Origin: an uncultured Victivallis sp.
GTDB taxonomy: Bacteria > Verrucomicrobiota > Lentisphaeria > Victivallales > Victivallaceae
DNA: 64,000 nucleotides
Direction: 5' to 3'
NCBI GenBank assembly: GCA_944389895.1
Contig: CALXOA010000052.1
Span: forward strand, 32,553-96,552
This document shows positions 26,823 through 35,964 of this stretch, one piece after another. A model generated the notes under the pieces. That model saw only the letters and a list, made by a program, of their open reading frames with translations. It was not told where the DNA came from and did not search any database. The number at the start of each line of letters is the position of its first letter. Position 1 is the first letter of the stretch. The translations under genes and the position numbers were made by a program.

Positions 26823-26836
26823 TGCACACGTGTGCA
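26823..26836. promoter_or_regulatory. LacI-type operator palindrome
   Basis: TGCACACGTGTGCA is a perfect 14-bp palindrome with the central CG typical of LacI-family sites. It lies about 10 bases downstream of the lacI -10 element and 18 bases before the GTG, positioned for autorepression. Confidence 0.75.
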
Positions 26837-26846
26837 ACTTGTCAAT

Positions 26847-26875
26847 ATTATACCATAAATGAAAAAAAAAAGCAA
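26847..26875 (-). promoter_or_regulatory. sigma-70 promoter of the lacI-pseudopilin-lyase-GH2 operon
   Basis: TTGCTT (26870-26875), a 17-bp spacer containing a T-run, and consensus TATAAT (26847-26852) on the minus strand. The predicted start falls at or inside the operator. Confidence 0.7.
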
Positions 26876-26989
26876 GAGGGTTTTCAAAAAATTTTTCAGA
26901 AACCACTCGCCTTCCGCTGCCTCCTGCCGGATCCGTGGATGCTCTCGCCCCGCCACATGGATCCGGCAGGAATCGATTGGACGGCTTCG

Positions 26990-27802
26990 CTATCCGGAAC
27001 TCAGGCGCAATCGGTAATCCGAAGGTGCGACTCCGCAGAACTTCCGGAATCGGGAGGAAAAGTAGAAGGGGTCGCTGATACCGACCTGACGGGAGATCTC
27101 GGCAATCGGCAGAGTGGTGCTCTCAAGGAGCAGTTGAGCACGGCGCAATTGATGCAATTCACGATAAGCGCGCGGCGACATGCCGCAGAGCCGCTTGAAG
27201 GCGGTGTAGAATTTCGTCCGCGACATGCCGCACCGGCTCGCAATGCGATCCATCGAAACACTGTCCGATGTGGAATCCAGCAACATCTTCTGGGCCCGAA
27301 ACAACCACGCATCCGCGGGCTGGATCTCCCGGGTTGCTCCGCAGCAGCCGCGGAGGAGAGCAGTTTCGAGCAGGGCAATCGCCAGCGGGTGCCAGTTCGG
27401 CGGACGGCGGCGATCAAGCTGGCAGGTTTCGAGCAGGGCGGCGCGGGCACGCAGAAACTCGGCTCCCGGCAGCCGGGAACAGCGCACCCCCGGCAGAAAC
27501 TCCGGCCAGCCGGACGGCGGAGTGAGATGGGGCCGCATCAGAAAGTGGACCCACAGCAGATCCCATTTCCCGGCACAACAGAACCGATGGGCGTATTCCG
27601 GAGCGATCAGTACAAGATCACGTTTCGCCACCGGAACGTCACCCGAGTCGAAGGAGATTCGGCCGTTGCCGTCGAGCGTCAGAATCAGACTCCAGTCATC
27701 GATCCAGCGGCTCTCCCACTCCAGGCCACCCGGTTCGATCACATTGGTCCGCCCGGAGAAGAGGTCCGCCCCGGGAAAGGGACTGATGGAAACAATCGCC
27801 AT
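26990..27802 (-). CDS. AraC-family transcriptional regulator
   Basis: 270 aa. The N-terminal half is a cupin-like sensor (DWSLILTLDGNGRISFDSGD, APEYAHRFCCAGKWDLLWVHF). The C-terminal ~100 residues hold two AraC helix-turn-helix units: SMDRIASRCGMSRTKFYTAF, then PIAEISRQVGISDPFYFS with the signature FRKFCGVAPSDYR. It is divergent from the plus-strand ADP-ribosylglycohydrolase/GH3/pseudopilin/GH5 operon, 129 bp away, and is its likely activator. No ribosome site is obvious before its ATG. Confidence 0.92.
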   Translation of the reverse strand: MAIVSISPFPGADLFSGRTNVIEPGGLEWESRWIDDWSLILTLDGNGRISFDSGDVPVAKRDLVLIAPEYAHRFCCAGKWDLLWVHFLMRPHLTPPSGWPEFLPGVRCSRLPGAEFLRARAALLETCQLDRRRPPNWHPLAIALLETALLRGCCGATREIQPADAWLFRAQKMLLDSTSDSVSMDRIASRCGMSRTKFYTAFKRLCGMSPRAYRELHQLRRAQLLLESTTLPIAEISRQVGISDPFYFSSRFRKFCGVAPSDYRLRLSSG

Positions 27803-27840
27803 TTTTGAACAAAATTAAAGGGATTCAGAACGATCTTCCA

Positions 27841-27869
27841 TTCTGTTTTCATTACAGTTCAGGTATAAT
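27841..27869 (+). promoter_or_regulatory. candidate promoter of the ADPRH-GH3-pseudopilin-GH5 operon
   Basis: TATAAT (27864-27869) is exact; the -35 TTCTGT (27841-27846, 17-bp spacing) is poor. This is what an activator-dependent promoter next to a divergent AraC gene would look like. Confidence 0.55.
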
Positions 27870-27931
27870 ATAGTGAAACCTGGAGCAAAATACAATCAAC
27901 TGACTGAAAAATAGAAACAGGGAGATGAACA

Positions 27932-29488
27932 ATGTTCGGGTCGAAACTTCCATCACGTGAGCAATTCAACATCGATGAATTTCGCGACAAGGTTCTCGGT
28001 TGCTGGACCGGCAAAAACATCGGCGGCACTCTCGGCGCTCCGCTGGAAACAAGTCGCAGCATCCACGACATCAGTTTCTATCTTCAGGATCTCGGAGGGA
28101 ATCCGGAACCGAATGACGATCTCGATCTCCAGCTGGTCTGGCTGCTGGCGGTGGAACAACACGGTGCCTACCGCCTGACGGAACGGCTCCTCGGGGAGTA
28201 CTGGATGCGCTACATCACCGGCCCATGGAATGAATACGGCACGGCCAAGGGCAATATCGCCGCGGGCCTCTATCCTCCACTCTCAGGATTCTGCAACAAT
28301 GAGGAGTGGAAAAACAGCAACGGCGCCTGGATCCGTTCCGAGATCTGGGCCTGTCTCTTCCCGGGAGCTCCGGATGACGTCGCGCACTTCGCCTGGATGG
28401 ACTCCTGTGTCGACCACACCGGGGACGGGATTTACGCCGAAATCTTCACCGCAACGCTGGAATCCGCCGCGTTCGTCGAAACCGACCTGAACAAATTGAT
28501 CGATATTGCACTGGCACGAATCCCGGAGGAGTGCCGGGTCGCCCGCAGTGTCCGGATCGCAATCGACTGCCATCGCGACGGTCTGGACTGGAAGACGGCA
28601 CGCAACCGGATCGTCGAAGACAGCGCCGACCTCGGCTGGTTCCAGGCGCCGGCCAACCTCGGCTTTGTCGTACTCGGCCTCCTTTACGGCGGGGGAGATT
28701 TCGGTCGCAGCCTCTGCCTCGCGGTCAACTGTGGTGACGACACAGACTGTACCGGGGCGACAGTCGGGGCCGTACTCGGTATCCTCAAAGGGCGTTCCGG
28801 GATTCCGGACGAGTGGGCGGCTCCGATCGGAAACGCAATCAGGACGGTAGCGGTTTCGACCTATCAGCTTTTCGTACCGGCGACCCTCGGCGAGTTGACC
28901 GAACGGGTGATCCGTTGCAAGCAGCTGGTCGAAGTCGAGAATCCGACCCTGCCGCACCTCTCCGAAGGGCCGACCAGCATCAGTTCCGACCTCAGGAACC
29001 GGTTCGCAGACGGGACGGCCGTCAGAGAGCGGATCTGGCCGCGCAGTTCACGGGCACTCGGATTCGATCTGCCATGGGGCAGATTGACCGTCGAATATGG
29101 GACAAGCCCGGTCACGATCCCCGGAGAAACGCAGCAGATCCGGCTTGTCATCGACGACTGTCCGCACAACAACCGCCTGGCCTGCTTCAACTGGAAACTG
29201 CCGGAGAACTGGATCATGCGTCCGGGGCCGGCCCAGATGCTTCAGGTCAAGCAGCGTATGAGCTCCGCCCTGACCGTTGAACTTACGCCCGGAGAATTTC
29301 CGGCACCGATGGTCTACGTGCAGCTCGAGGTACGGCTTTCCGACCGGCTCGCTCCATTCTGGGTTGCAGTGCCGTTCGAACGGAAAGAAGCCGTCGAGCA
29401 GGAGCACCAGATCTACACCGGAGCCTATAAGGACAATGAGGATCGCCGGATGGCGCAGTTCAACGGCATCGTCTACCCGGAACGGTAA
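27932..29488 (+). CDS. ADP-ribosylglycohydrolase-family protein of a glycan operon
   Basis: 518 aa, paralogous to the protein at 131-1594. It has GKNIGGTLGAPLE, the acidic motif PNDDLDLQLVWL and the late motif GDDTDCTGATVGAVLG, all spaced as in that protein. The C-terminal ~170 residues (TVEYGTSPVTIPGETQQIRL, CFNWKLPENW) look like an immunoglobulin-type beta-sandwich. No signal peptide is present. A CAGGGAG site precedes the ATG. As first gene of an operon with GH3 and GH5 enzymes under an AraC regulator, it may cleave a sugar glycoside in the cytoplasm; protein de-ADP-ribosylation is the textbook alternative. Confidence 0.87.
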   Translation: MFGSKLPSREQFNIDEFRDKVLGCWTGKNIGGTLGAPLETSRSIHDISFYLQDLGGNPEPNDDLDLQLVWLLAVEQHGAYRLTERLLGEYWMRYITGPWNEYGTAKGNIAAGLYPPLSGFCNNEEWKNSNGAWIRSEIWACLFPGAPDDVAHFAWMDSCVDHTGDGIYAEIFTATLESAAFVETDLNKLIDIALARIPEECRVARSVRIAIDCHRDGLDWKTARNRIVEDSADLGWFQAPANLGFVVLGLLYGGGDFGRSLCLAVNCGDDTDCTGATVGAVLGILKGRSGIPDEWAAPIGNAIRTVAVSTYQLFVPATLGELTERVIRCKQLVEVENPTLPHLSEGPTSISSDLRNRFADGTAVRERIWPRSSRALGFDLPWGRLTVEYGTSPVTIPGETQQIRLVIDDCPHNNRLACFNWKLPENWIMRPGPAQMLQVKQRMSSALTVELTPGEFPAPMVYVQLEVRLSDRLAPFWVAVPFERKEAVEQEHQIYTGAYKDNEDRRMAQFNGIVYPER

Positions 29489-29533
29489 AACATTCGTTTC
29501 ATTCATCCGGGAATTTATCGGGAACATTGCGAC

Positions 29534-32323
29534 ATGCGAAAAAGAAGTCAGGACTCTTTTTGTCTTTCCCTGCTGCCGGCGGTACTCTTTCTGTCCGCCT
29601 TGACTGCTCAGGGAACGGGGATTCTGCCGGGGAATCCGGAACGTGCCCGCCGACTTGTACCGCAGGGGGCGGTACTGCTCCGGAACGAAGCCGGTGTGCT
29701 GCCCCTGCCGTCCGGTGAAAAAATCGCGGTATTCGGTTCCGGGCAGCTCGCATTACAGGCCGGTGGGGGTGGTTCGGCATTTCTCGACCGTACCCCGGTA
29801 ACCGTGCCGTTGGATGCCCTGCGCCGGGAGTCCGACTCCGGCAACCTCCGGCTGGAACCGGAAACCGAGAAAGCGTACCGGGCCGATTGCAAGCTGAAAG
29901 TCACGCCGGAGTTCGCGAAACGGGCCCGCTCCGGCGCCGATACGGCCCTGATCGTACTCTCTCGTTTCGCCGGCGAAGGCAGCGACCGCGCCCCCGGTCC
30001 CGGCGGATGGCAGCTGACTCCGGAGGAAGAGGAGATGTTTCAAAGCATCAACGATGCCGGTTTCGAGAAAACAGTTGTCATCCTGAATACTCCTGGACCG
30101 GTTGACACCTCCTTTCTCGACCGCTTCCGGATCGACGCGCTGCTGCAGATCCATCTGCCCGGCATGGCGGGCGCTGAAGCACTTGCCGACCTGCTGACCG
30201 GGCGGGCGTATCCTTCGGGAAAACTCACCGCGACCTGGGTAAAAACTCTCGATGCACACCCCACTATCCCCACCCTCAATGAAAGCGCGGCTTTCGTCAA
30301 CTACTATGAGGATATTTTCGTCGGATACCGTTGGTTTTCAACCTTCGATCCCGCCGGAGAGAAGGTCCGCTACCCCTTCGGGTTCGGACTCGGATACACG
30401 AGTTTCGAAATCGGAACGATCGAAGCTGAGCACGATGGAACCACAATCAAAGTGACCGCCTCCGTCCGCAACACCGGGAAGCATCCCGGCAGGGAGGTGC
30501 TGCAACTCTATTTCGCCGCACCGCAGGGAAAACTCGGACGGCCGGGAGCCGAACTGGCCGCCTTCGCAAAAACCCCGGAGCTCGCTCCGAATGAGGAATG
30601 TAAACTGAAGTTGAGTTTTCCGATCGATCAGATGGCCGCCTATGACGATACCGGCCGCAGCGGCAACCATTCCTGCTGGGTATTGGAAGCGGGCGATTAC
30701 CGGGTTCTGCTCGGCAACAGCCTGCCGGATGCGATGAAACGTCCGGTGCTGACCTTTTCCCAAGCTGAGCCCCGGGTTGTCCAACAACTCTCGGAAAAAC
30801 TCGTACCTCGGAAACTTCCACGCCGCCTCCTTGCCGACGGCAGTTATGAAACGCTCAGAGAGCAACGGCCGGTCGCTGTCGGGCCGGATCGGGCGGTCCG
30901 AATTGAAGGGGAAGCATTCTGCGCCTCTCACCCCGCAGTCCGGATCGAACGCTTTCCGGGAGGTCGTTGCCTGGCATACATGTCCGGTCCGGATCGCCGT
31001 TTTGCCGAATATCTGTTGCAAGTGGAACAACCGGGACGTTACACATTGCTCTTCAATGCCGCCAACGGTAACGGCCCGATTGGAGACCTGGTGCTTCTGT
31101 CGGTCAACGGCAAGGCGCAGCCGGTGAAAATCGCCGCTCCGCAGAGTCTCCCGGGAGGCGGAGGGAATCCCTGGTACAATTTTGCCGATCTGAAACCCGT
31201 AACCGTGGAATTTCCTGCCGGAGAGGTCAGACTGCGTTTCACCTCCAACGGAAATTTCGCCAACCTCGACTACTTTCTGATCGCCCCGGAAGAGGGAAGC
31301 GCCGCCCGTTTTGCAGCATTGCGTTCCGAAGGAGAAAATACGGTTCCGGGACAACAGCGGAAACTCCGCCCCCGAAAACCGCGCCGCCCCCATCCCATCA
31401 ATTTCGTCTGGCTCGAGTTGCTGCAGCAGAAATCCGATCGGATCGACGAGTTTCTGGATCAATTCTCCGATGAAGATCTGATCGATCTTCTGAGCGGAGG
31501 AGCCGGCCGGATACTGCGCGGGACCGGAACAATCGGTGTCTCGGCAGTATTCGGGATTCCGGGAGCCGACACTGCCGACGGCCCCGCCGGTCTCCGACTC
31601 AATGAGCCTACCACCTGGTGGCCGAATTCCACGCTGCTGGCTTCCAGCTGGGACACGGAACTTGCCGCCGACTTCGGCAGGGCCATCGGCCGTGAGGCGC
31701 GTCTCAACCATATTGACATCTGGCTTGCTCCCGGCATGAACATTCAGCGTACCCCCCTCTGCGGCCGCAACTTCGAATACTATTCCGAAGATCCGTTGTT
31801 GAGCGGAAAAGTTGCCGCAGCAGTCGCTTCCGGCACGGCAGAAGCAGGGGTCAGTGTTGCTTACAAACATTTTGCCTGCAATAATCTGGAACGCAATCGC
31901 AGCGACAGTGACAGCCGCGTTTCGGAGCGGGCTTTGCGGGAGATCTACCTGCGCGGATTCGAAATCGCGCTCCGGGAATCACCGGGCTTGTTTGTGATGT
32001 CGAGTTACAACCTGATCAACGGAACCGAGAGCGCCGAGAGTGTTGAATTGCTCGAAGGTATCCTGCGCAAAGAGTGGGGATTCCGTGGAGTTGTGATGAG
32101 CGACTGGGAGAACAACTCCTCGCACTCCGCCGAGGTCGCCGCCGGTAACGATGTCAAGATGCCGGAGGGCAACCGTGAAGAATTGATCGCCGCTATACAG
32201 TCCGGACAGCTCGACCGTACCGCAATCCGCCGCAGTGCCAGAAGAATTGTCGAAACCATGCTGAAACTCCGAGCCATGCAAAAAGCCGCAGACGCATCCC
32301 CGAATTTACCCGTTCAAAAATAA
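29534..32323 (+). CDS. secreted GH3 glycosidase with permuted domain order and CBM6-like insert
   Basis: 929 aa with a signal peptide ([17 protein letters not shown]). The usual GH3 order is reversed. The (alpha/beta)6 C-domain comes first (residues ~35-280, [19 protein letters not shown]), then a fibronectin-III-like domain (~295-400, [20 protein letters not shown]), then a CBM6/35-like module (~452-585, [11 protein letters not shown] ... [12 protein letters not shown]). The (beta/alpha)8 catalytic domain is last (~640-929). That domain has [30 protein letters not shown] and nucleophile D857 in [10 protein letters not shown]. Permuted GH3 beta-glucosidases are known from Ruminococcus albus and Butyrivibrio. 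The carbohydrate-binding module between the halves is less usual. Likely a beta-glucosidase or beta-xylosidase. Confidence 0.9.
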   Translation: MRKRSQDSFCLSLLPAVLFLSALTAQGTGILPGNPERARRLVPQGAVLLRNEAGVLPLPSGEKIAVFGSGQLALQAGGGGSAFLDRTPVTVPLDALRRESDSGNLRLEPETEKAYRADCKLKVTPEFAKRARSGADTALIVLSRFAGEGSDRAPGPGGWQLTPEEEEMFQSINDAGFEKTVVILNTPGPVDTSFLDRFRIDALLQIHLPGMAGAEALADLLTGRAYPSGKLTATWVKTLDAHPTIPTLNESAAFVNYYEDIFVGYRWFSTFDPAGEKVRYPFGFGLGYTSFEIGTIEAEHDGTTIKVTASVRNTGKHPGREVLQLYFAAPQGKLGRPGAELAAFAKTPELAPNEECKLKLSFPIDQMAAYDDTGRSGNHSCWVLEAGDYRVLLGNSLPDAMKRPVLTFSQAEPRVVQQLSEKLVPRKLPRRLLADGSYETLREQRPVAVGPDRAVRIEGEAFCASHPAVRIERFPGGRCLAYMSGPDRRFAEYLLQVEQPGRYTLLFNAANGNGPIGDLVLLSVNGKAQPVKIAAPQSLPGGGGNPWYNFADLKPVTVEFPAGEVRLRFTSNGNFANLDYFLIAPEEGSAARFAALRSEGENTVPGQQRKLRPRKPRRPHPINFVWLELLQQKSDRIDEFLDQFSDEDLIDLLSGGAGRILRGTGTIGVSAVFGIPGADTADGPAGLRLNEPTTWWPNSTLLASSWDTELAADFGRAIGREARLNHIDIWLAPGMNIQRTPLCGRNFEYYSEDPLLSGKVAAAVASGTAEAGVSVAYKHFACNNLERNRSDSDSRVSERALREIYLRGFEIALRESPGLFVMSSYNLINGTESAESVELLEGILRKEWGFRGVVMSDWENNSSHSAEVAAGNDVKMPEGNREELIAAIQSGQLDRTAIRRSARRIVETMLKLRAMQKAADASPNLPVQK

Positions 32324-32349
32324 TCCAGTCTTCCCAAGGAGGAAAAATC

Positions 32350-33135
32350 ATGCAAAGATCTCTACCCCGTCCCAATTCCACGCCTCATACTCTGACAATT
32401 CCTTCTTTCACATTGATTGAATTGCTTGTCGTGATAGCGATCATCGCAATTCTCGCCGCGCTGCTTCTGCCGGCGCTGAACCAGGCCCGCGCAAAAGCAA
32501 AGGACATCCAGTGCGCCTCCAACCTGAAGCAACTCTCCCAGTATCTGTCGCTCTACATCTCCTCCAACAACGATGTGGTTCTGGGAGCAACCGGTAACGT
32601 CAACCACTACGCATCCTCGCCGGATCCAAACGGCTCCTGGCAGGAGATGCTGATGGTGCTCTATTCTCCCGGAACACCTCTGGCGGAGAACAATTTCATG
32701 ATCTACCTTGAAAACGGTACGAACTGGGTCCTGCCGCGCGGCCCCTTCGTCTGCCCGGCCAGTGAGCGGTATGAGCGGAACAAGAGCAGCAGGCATTACG
32801 GAATCAACTACACCGGCACCTGGAGCAAAACCGAGCCGCACGGTTTTGCCTCCGCGCCGCTGGGGTTGTATGACGTGAAATTCACCCGGATCAAAAATCC
32901 TTCACGCCGTGCGGCGTTGTTCGACATCGACCGCTGGGAGAGTTGGGCCCCGGCTTATGCCTCACAGCACAGTGAACTGGTCACCGCGGGACAGGGAACC
33001 TGGCGCCATCAGGGAAACAAAGGATTGAACGTCGCATACGCCGATGGCCACGTGGCAGCCGAAAACGGCGGTTCGCTTCCAGCCTCCCGGCTCACCGAAA
33101 CAACCGGGGAGTTCTGGGGACCTGACAACAACTGA
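32350..33135 (+). CDS. type II secretion/type IV pilin-like pseudopilin with DGH motif
   Basis: 261 aa. The leader is long ([19 protein letters not shown]) before [20 protein letters not shown], still compatible with class III prepilin cleavage. The globular part has [20 protein letters not shown] and ends in [19 protein letters not shown], an H-x11-DGH variant. GGAGGAAAAATC precedes the ATG. It lies 26 bp after the GH3 gene and 50 bp before the GH5 gene. It is clearly related to the pseudopilin at 25075-25776, so each arm of the glycan locus carries one. Confidence 0.9.
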   Translation: MQRSLPRPNSTPHTLTIPSFTLIELLVVIAIIAILAALLLPALNQARAKAKDIQCASNLKQLSQYLSLYISSNNDVVLGATGNVNHYASSPDPNGSWQEMLMVLYSPGTPLAENNFMIYLENGTNWVLPRGPFVCPASERYERNKSSRHYGINYTGTWSKTEPHGFASAPLGLYDVKFTRIKNPSRRAALFDIDRWESWAPAYASQHSELVTAGQGTWRHQGNKGLNVAYADGHVAAENGGSLPASRLTETTGEFWGPDNN

Positions 33136-33185
33136 CCGCCGGAAGAAAAACCGCAACCTCTTCCATTCCGATGACAGGAGAAACC

Positions 33186-34724
33186 ATGACGTTGAAATCA
33201 CTCATCCCGTTCCTGTTGCTTTTCGCGATTGCAGGGAACGCCGGAAGCGCGGAACTCCGCTGGAAACCGGGACGGTTCGGCCGGATCACGCAACAGGAGA
33301 ACGGCAGAATCCTGACCGTCACCGTCCCTCAGGAAGCGGAGGACGGACAGAATTGCGCGGAAGCGGCAATCGATCTTGTTCCATACCGCGGCACAACGGT
33401 GGGATTCCGGATTCCCATCCGGGCGGAGCAGGTATCGAAACCGCTGCACAACTACAACGGCGTCAAATTCATGCTCAACTTTCTTGACAGCACCGGAAAG
33501 AACCAGTGGTACAACATCAAACACTGTTACGGCAGTTTCGACTGGCAGGAATTGAGTTTCGCCGTACCGGTACCGCCGGATGCCGGTACCGGCCGGGTGA
33601 TGCTGGGGCTTCAGGAGAGTTCCGGAACCGTACAGTTCAACCTTTCCAGACTCGAGATCAAAACGATCTTCCGCCCCTCCCAGAGCAACTATCGAATCAC
33701 TTATCCGGAGAAGATCCGCAATACGCCGCCGCTGCGCGGAGTCATGTCACCGACCCGGAACTTCACCCTCGACGACTGGAAAACGTTGCGGGAATGGAAC
33801 GTAAATCTGGTCCGGGCTCAGCTCTGCCGCAACTGGGGACAGACCGACACCGATCTCGACCTCAAGGAGTATGACGCCTGGCTCGATGACCGGCTCGACC
33901 ATTTTGAAAAGATGTTCAAGCCGGGTTTCGAAGAATACGGGCTGCGCTTCGTGATCGACCTCCATTCGCCGCCCGGGGGACGTAACTCTTCCAGGGATCT
34001 GAGGATGTTCCACGAAAAAAAATATGCCGACCACTTCATCCGGATCTGGGAGAAGATCGCCCGGCGTTTCAAGGGGAATCCGGCGATCTGGGCTTACGAT
34101 CTGGTCAACGAACCATGTCAGTCGACAGATGCACCATATGATTATCTGAGCCTTCAGAAACGGGCGGCCGAGGCGATCCGGGTCATCGATCCGGACACCC
34201 CGATCATCGTGGAGTCGAACAACTGGGCCAATCCGGGTGCCTTCAGTTATCTGGAACCGCTGGAGATGGACAACATCATCTACCAGTGTCATATGTACAT
34301 TCCCGGTTCCTACACCCACCAGAACCTCACCAACACCTGGGGAGAGAAAGGGGCGAAGCAGGTTCTCGTCTATCCGGGCTGGAGCGATGGAAAATTCTAC
34401 GACAAGGAGATGGTGCGCAGAGAGCTTGATCCGGTACGGGAATTTCAGAAGCGGCACAATGCGCGGATCTATGTCGGGGAGTTCTCGGCAATCGCCTGGG
34501 CACCGGGCGCGGAGAAGCTGCTTGCCGACTACATCGACATTTTCGACGAGTACGGCTGGGACTGGAGCTATCACGCTTTCCGGGAATGGGAGGGCTGGAG
34601 TGTCGAACACGAAGGAGAAGACAGCTCTTCCCTGCGCCCCGCGGCGGACACGCCGCGCAAACAGGTGCTGCTGCGGGGATTCGAGAAGAACCTCCGGCCA
34701 TCGCCTCCGGCAGAGAAAAGATGA
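33186..34724 (+). CDS. secreted GH5-family glycoside hydrolase
   Basis: 512 aa from an ATG at 33186 behind CAGGAGAAACC. A signal peptide (LKSLIPFLLLFAIAGNAGSA) is followed by a ~140-residue N-terminal beta domain (CBM-like, VMLGLQESSGTVQFNLSRLE) and a GH5 TIM barrel. The barrel shows VRAQLCRNWG, FVIDLHSPPGG, acid/base E309 in WAYDLVNEPC, NIIYQCHMYIPG and nucleophile E432 in IYVGEFSAIAW. It is probably an endo-acting beta-glucanase or mannanase; the subfamily is not determined. Last gene of the plus arm, convergent with dacA. Confidence 0.9.
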   Translation: MTLKSLIPFLLLFAIAGNAGSAELRWKPGRFGRITQQENGRILTVTVPQEAEDGQNCAEAAIDLVPYRGTTVGFRIPIRAEQVSKPLHNYNGVKFMLNFLDSTGKNQWYNIKHCYGSFDWQELSFAVPVPPDAGTGRVMLGLQESSGTVQFNLSRLEIKTIFRPSQSNYRITYPEKIRNTPPLRGVMSPTRNFTLDDWKTLREWNVNLVRAQLCRNWGQTDTDLDLKEYDAWLDDRLDHFEKMFKPGFEEYGLRFVIDLHSPPGGRNSSRDLRMFHEKKYADHFIRIWEKIARRFKGNPAIWAYDLVNEPCQSTDAPYDYLSLQKRAAEAIRVIDPDTPIIVESNNWANPGAFSYLEPLEMDNIIYQCHMYIPGSYTHQNLTNTWGEKGAKQVLVYPGWSDGKFYDKEMVRRELDPVREFQKRHNARIYVGEFSAIAWAPGAEKLLADYIDIFDEYGWDWSYHAFREWEGWSVEHEGEDSSSLRPAADTPRKQVLLRGFEKNLRPSPPAEKR

Positions 34725-34772
34725 CCCTTTCCGATACGCGGCACTCAGACGGAGAAAAAAGCGGGAAGCCCA

Positions 34773-35942
34773 CTAGTTCAGAGCGGCGGCCCGCTCATAT
34801 CCCCAGTCGATCAGTTTGCGGCAGAAACGGTCACGCTCCCGCGCAGACTTGAAACCGGTCACGCAACCGACGATCCGGCGACCGTCGCGCAGTACCGTGA
34901 AAGTCAGACAGTAACCGGCATCGTTGGTGAATCCGGTCTTCAACCCGTCAACTCCCGGCCAGCGGGGATTGACCAGCCTGTTGGTCGCAGTCAGCAGTGT
35001 CTTCTTCTCCCCTTCGCGGATGGAGTCCTGCTTGGTGGTACTCCACTGCATCACCTGCGGAATCTCGAGCAGATGTTCCGCCACCACCACCATATCGTGG
35101 GCGGAACTGGTGGAATTGCCCTTTTCCTTATCCTTCAAGCCACATGGACTGACGAAATGCGAGTGGGTCATGCCGATTCCGGCGGCCCGTTCGTTCATCC
35201 TGCGGATGAACGTATCCACATCGCCACCGATGAACTCGGCCACCATCGTCGCGGCATCGTTGGCGCTCTTGATCGTGACCGCCTTCAACAGATCGGAAAG
35301 AGGAAACGTCTCACGCGGATCCAGCCAGATTACCCCGGTACGCGGCACCTTCAGAACCGTTCTGCTGATCTTCACCGGAGAAGAGAGTGACAGGGCCGGA
35401 TTCTTCTCCAGCTCATCAAAAGTCACCAGCAGCGTCACCATCTTGACCATCGAGGCGATCGGCACCGGCCGGTCGGAGTTCTTCTCCCACAAAACCTTGC
35501 GACTGTCCAGATCGACCATGAATCCGGAACGGGCCCCGCTGCTGCCGGGAACCACCTTCGCCGGCAGATCCCCATGCAGGGTATTCGAATAGTCGAAAGG
35601 CTGACCGAACCGGGGCGGGGTCTCCTGCCGCCGATAGCGCCAGACAGGTTTCGGCGGCGGAGGAGGCGGGGGCTGCACGGTTGCCGGACGCATCTCCTCT
35701 TTGCCACCTCCGAAAAGACGCGACCAGAAACCGGTTTTTTTTGCCGGGACAGCCCGGGAAACCGGAACCGCCTGAGAGGAGGAGGCTACCGGTACAGTGA
35801 CCGCTGCCGGAACCGGCGGAACCGGCGATTCCGCACTCCGGCTCCGCCTCACATGAACGCAGATCACAATTACATGAACGATCACAATCACGGCGATCAG
35901 AATCACAAGGAGCCGGAGCCGCGCCCGGGTAATCTCATTCAT
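34773..35942 (-). CDS. dacA: D-alanyl-D-alanine carboxypeptidase (PBP5-like)
   Basis: 389 aa. An N-terminal membrane segment (LLVILIAVIVIVHVIVICV) and a Pro-rich linker with a seven-proline run tether the peptidase S11 domain. The active-site motifs are S164-x-x-K167 (SMVK), S226-A-N228 and K335-T-G337. PBP5 enzymes trim the terminal D-Ala of peptidoglycan stem peptides. The usual C-terminal amphipathic anchor is absent; the N-terminal anchor and proline tether appear to replace it. It follows leuA after 22 bp on the same strand. Confidence 0.92.
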   Translation of the reverse strand: MNEITRARLRLLVILIAVIVIVHVIVICVHVRRSRSAESPVPPVPAAVTVPVASSSQAVPVSRAVPAKKTGFWSRLFGGGKEEMRPATVQPPPPPPPKPVWRYRRQETPPRFGQPFDYSNTLHGDLPAKVVPGSSGARSGFMVDLDSRKVLWEKNSDRPVPIASMVKMVTLLVTFDELEKNPALSLSSPVKISRTVLKVPRTGVIWLDPRETFPLSDLLKAVTIKSANDAATMVAEFIGGDVDTFIRRMNERAAGIGMTHSHFVSPCGLKDKEKGNSTSSAHDMVVVAEHLLEIPQVMQWSTTKQDSIREGEKKTLLTATNRLVNPRWPGVDGLKTGFTNDAGYCLTFTVLRDGRRIVGCVTGFKSARERDRFCRKLIDWGYERAAALN

Positions 35943-35964
35943 CGCAGCAATTCCTCCCGGCGCC

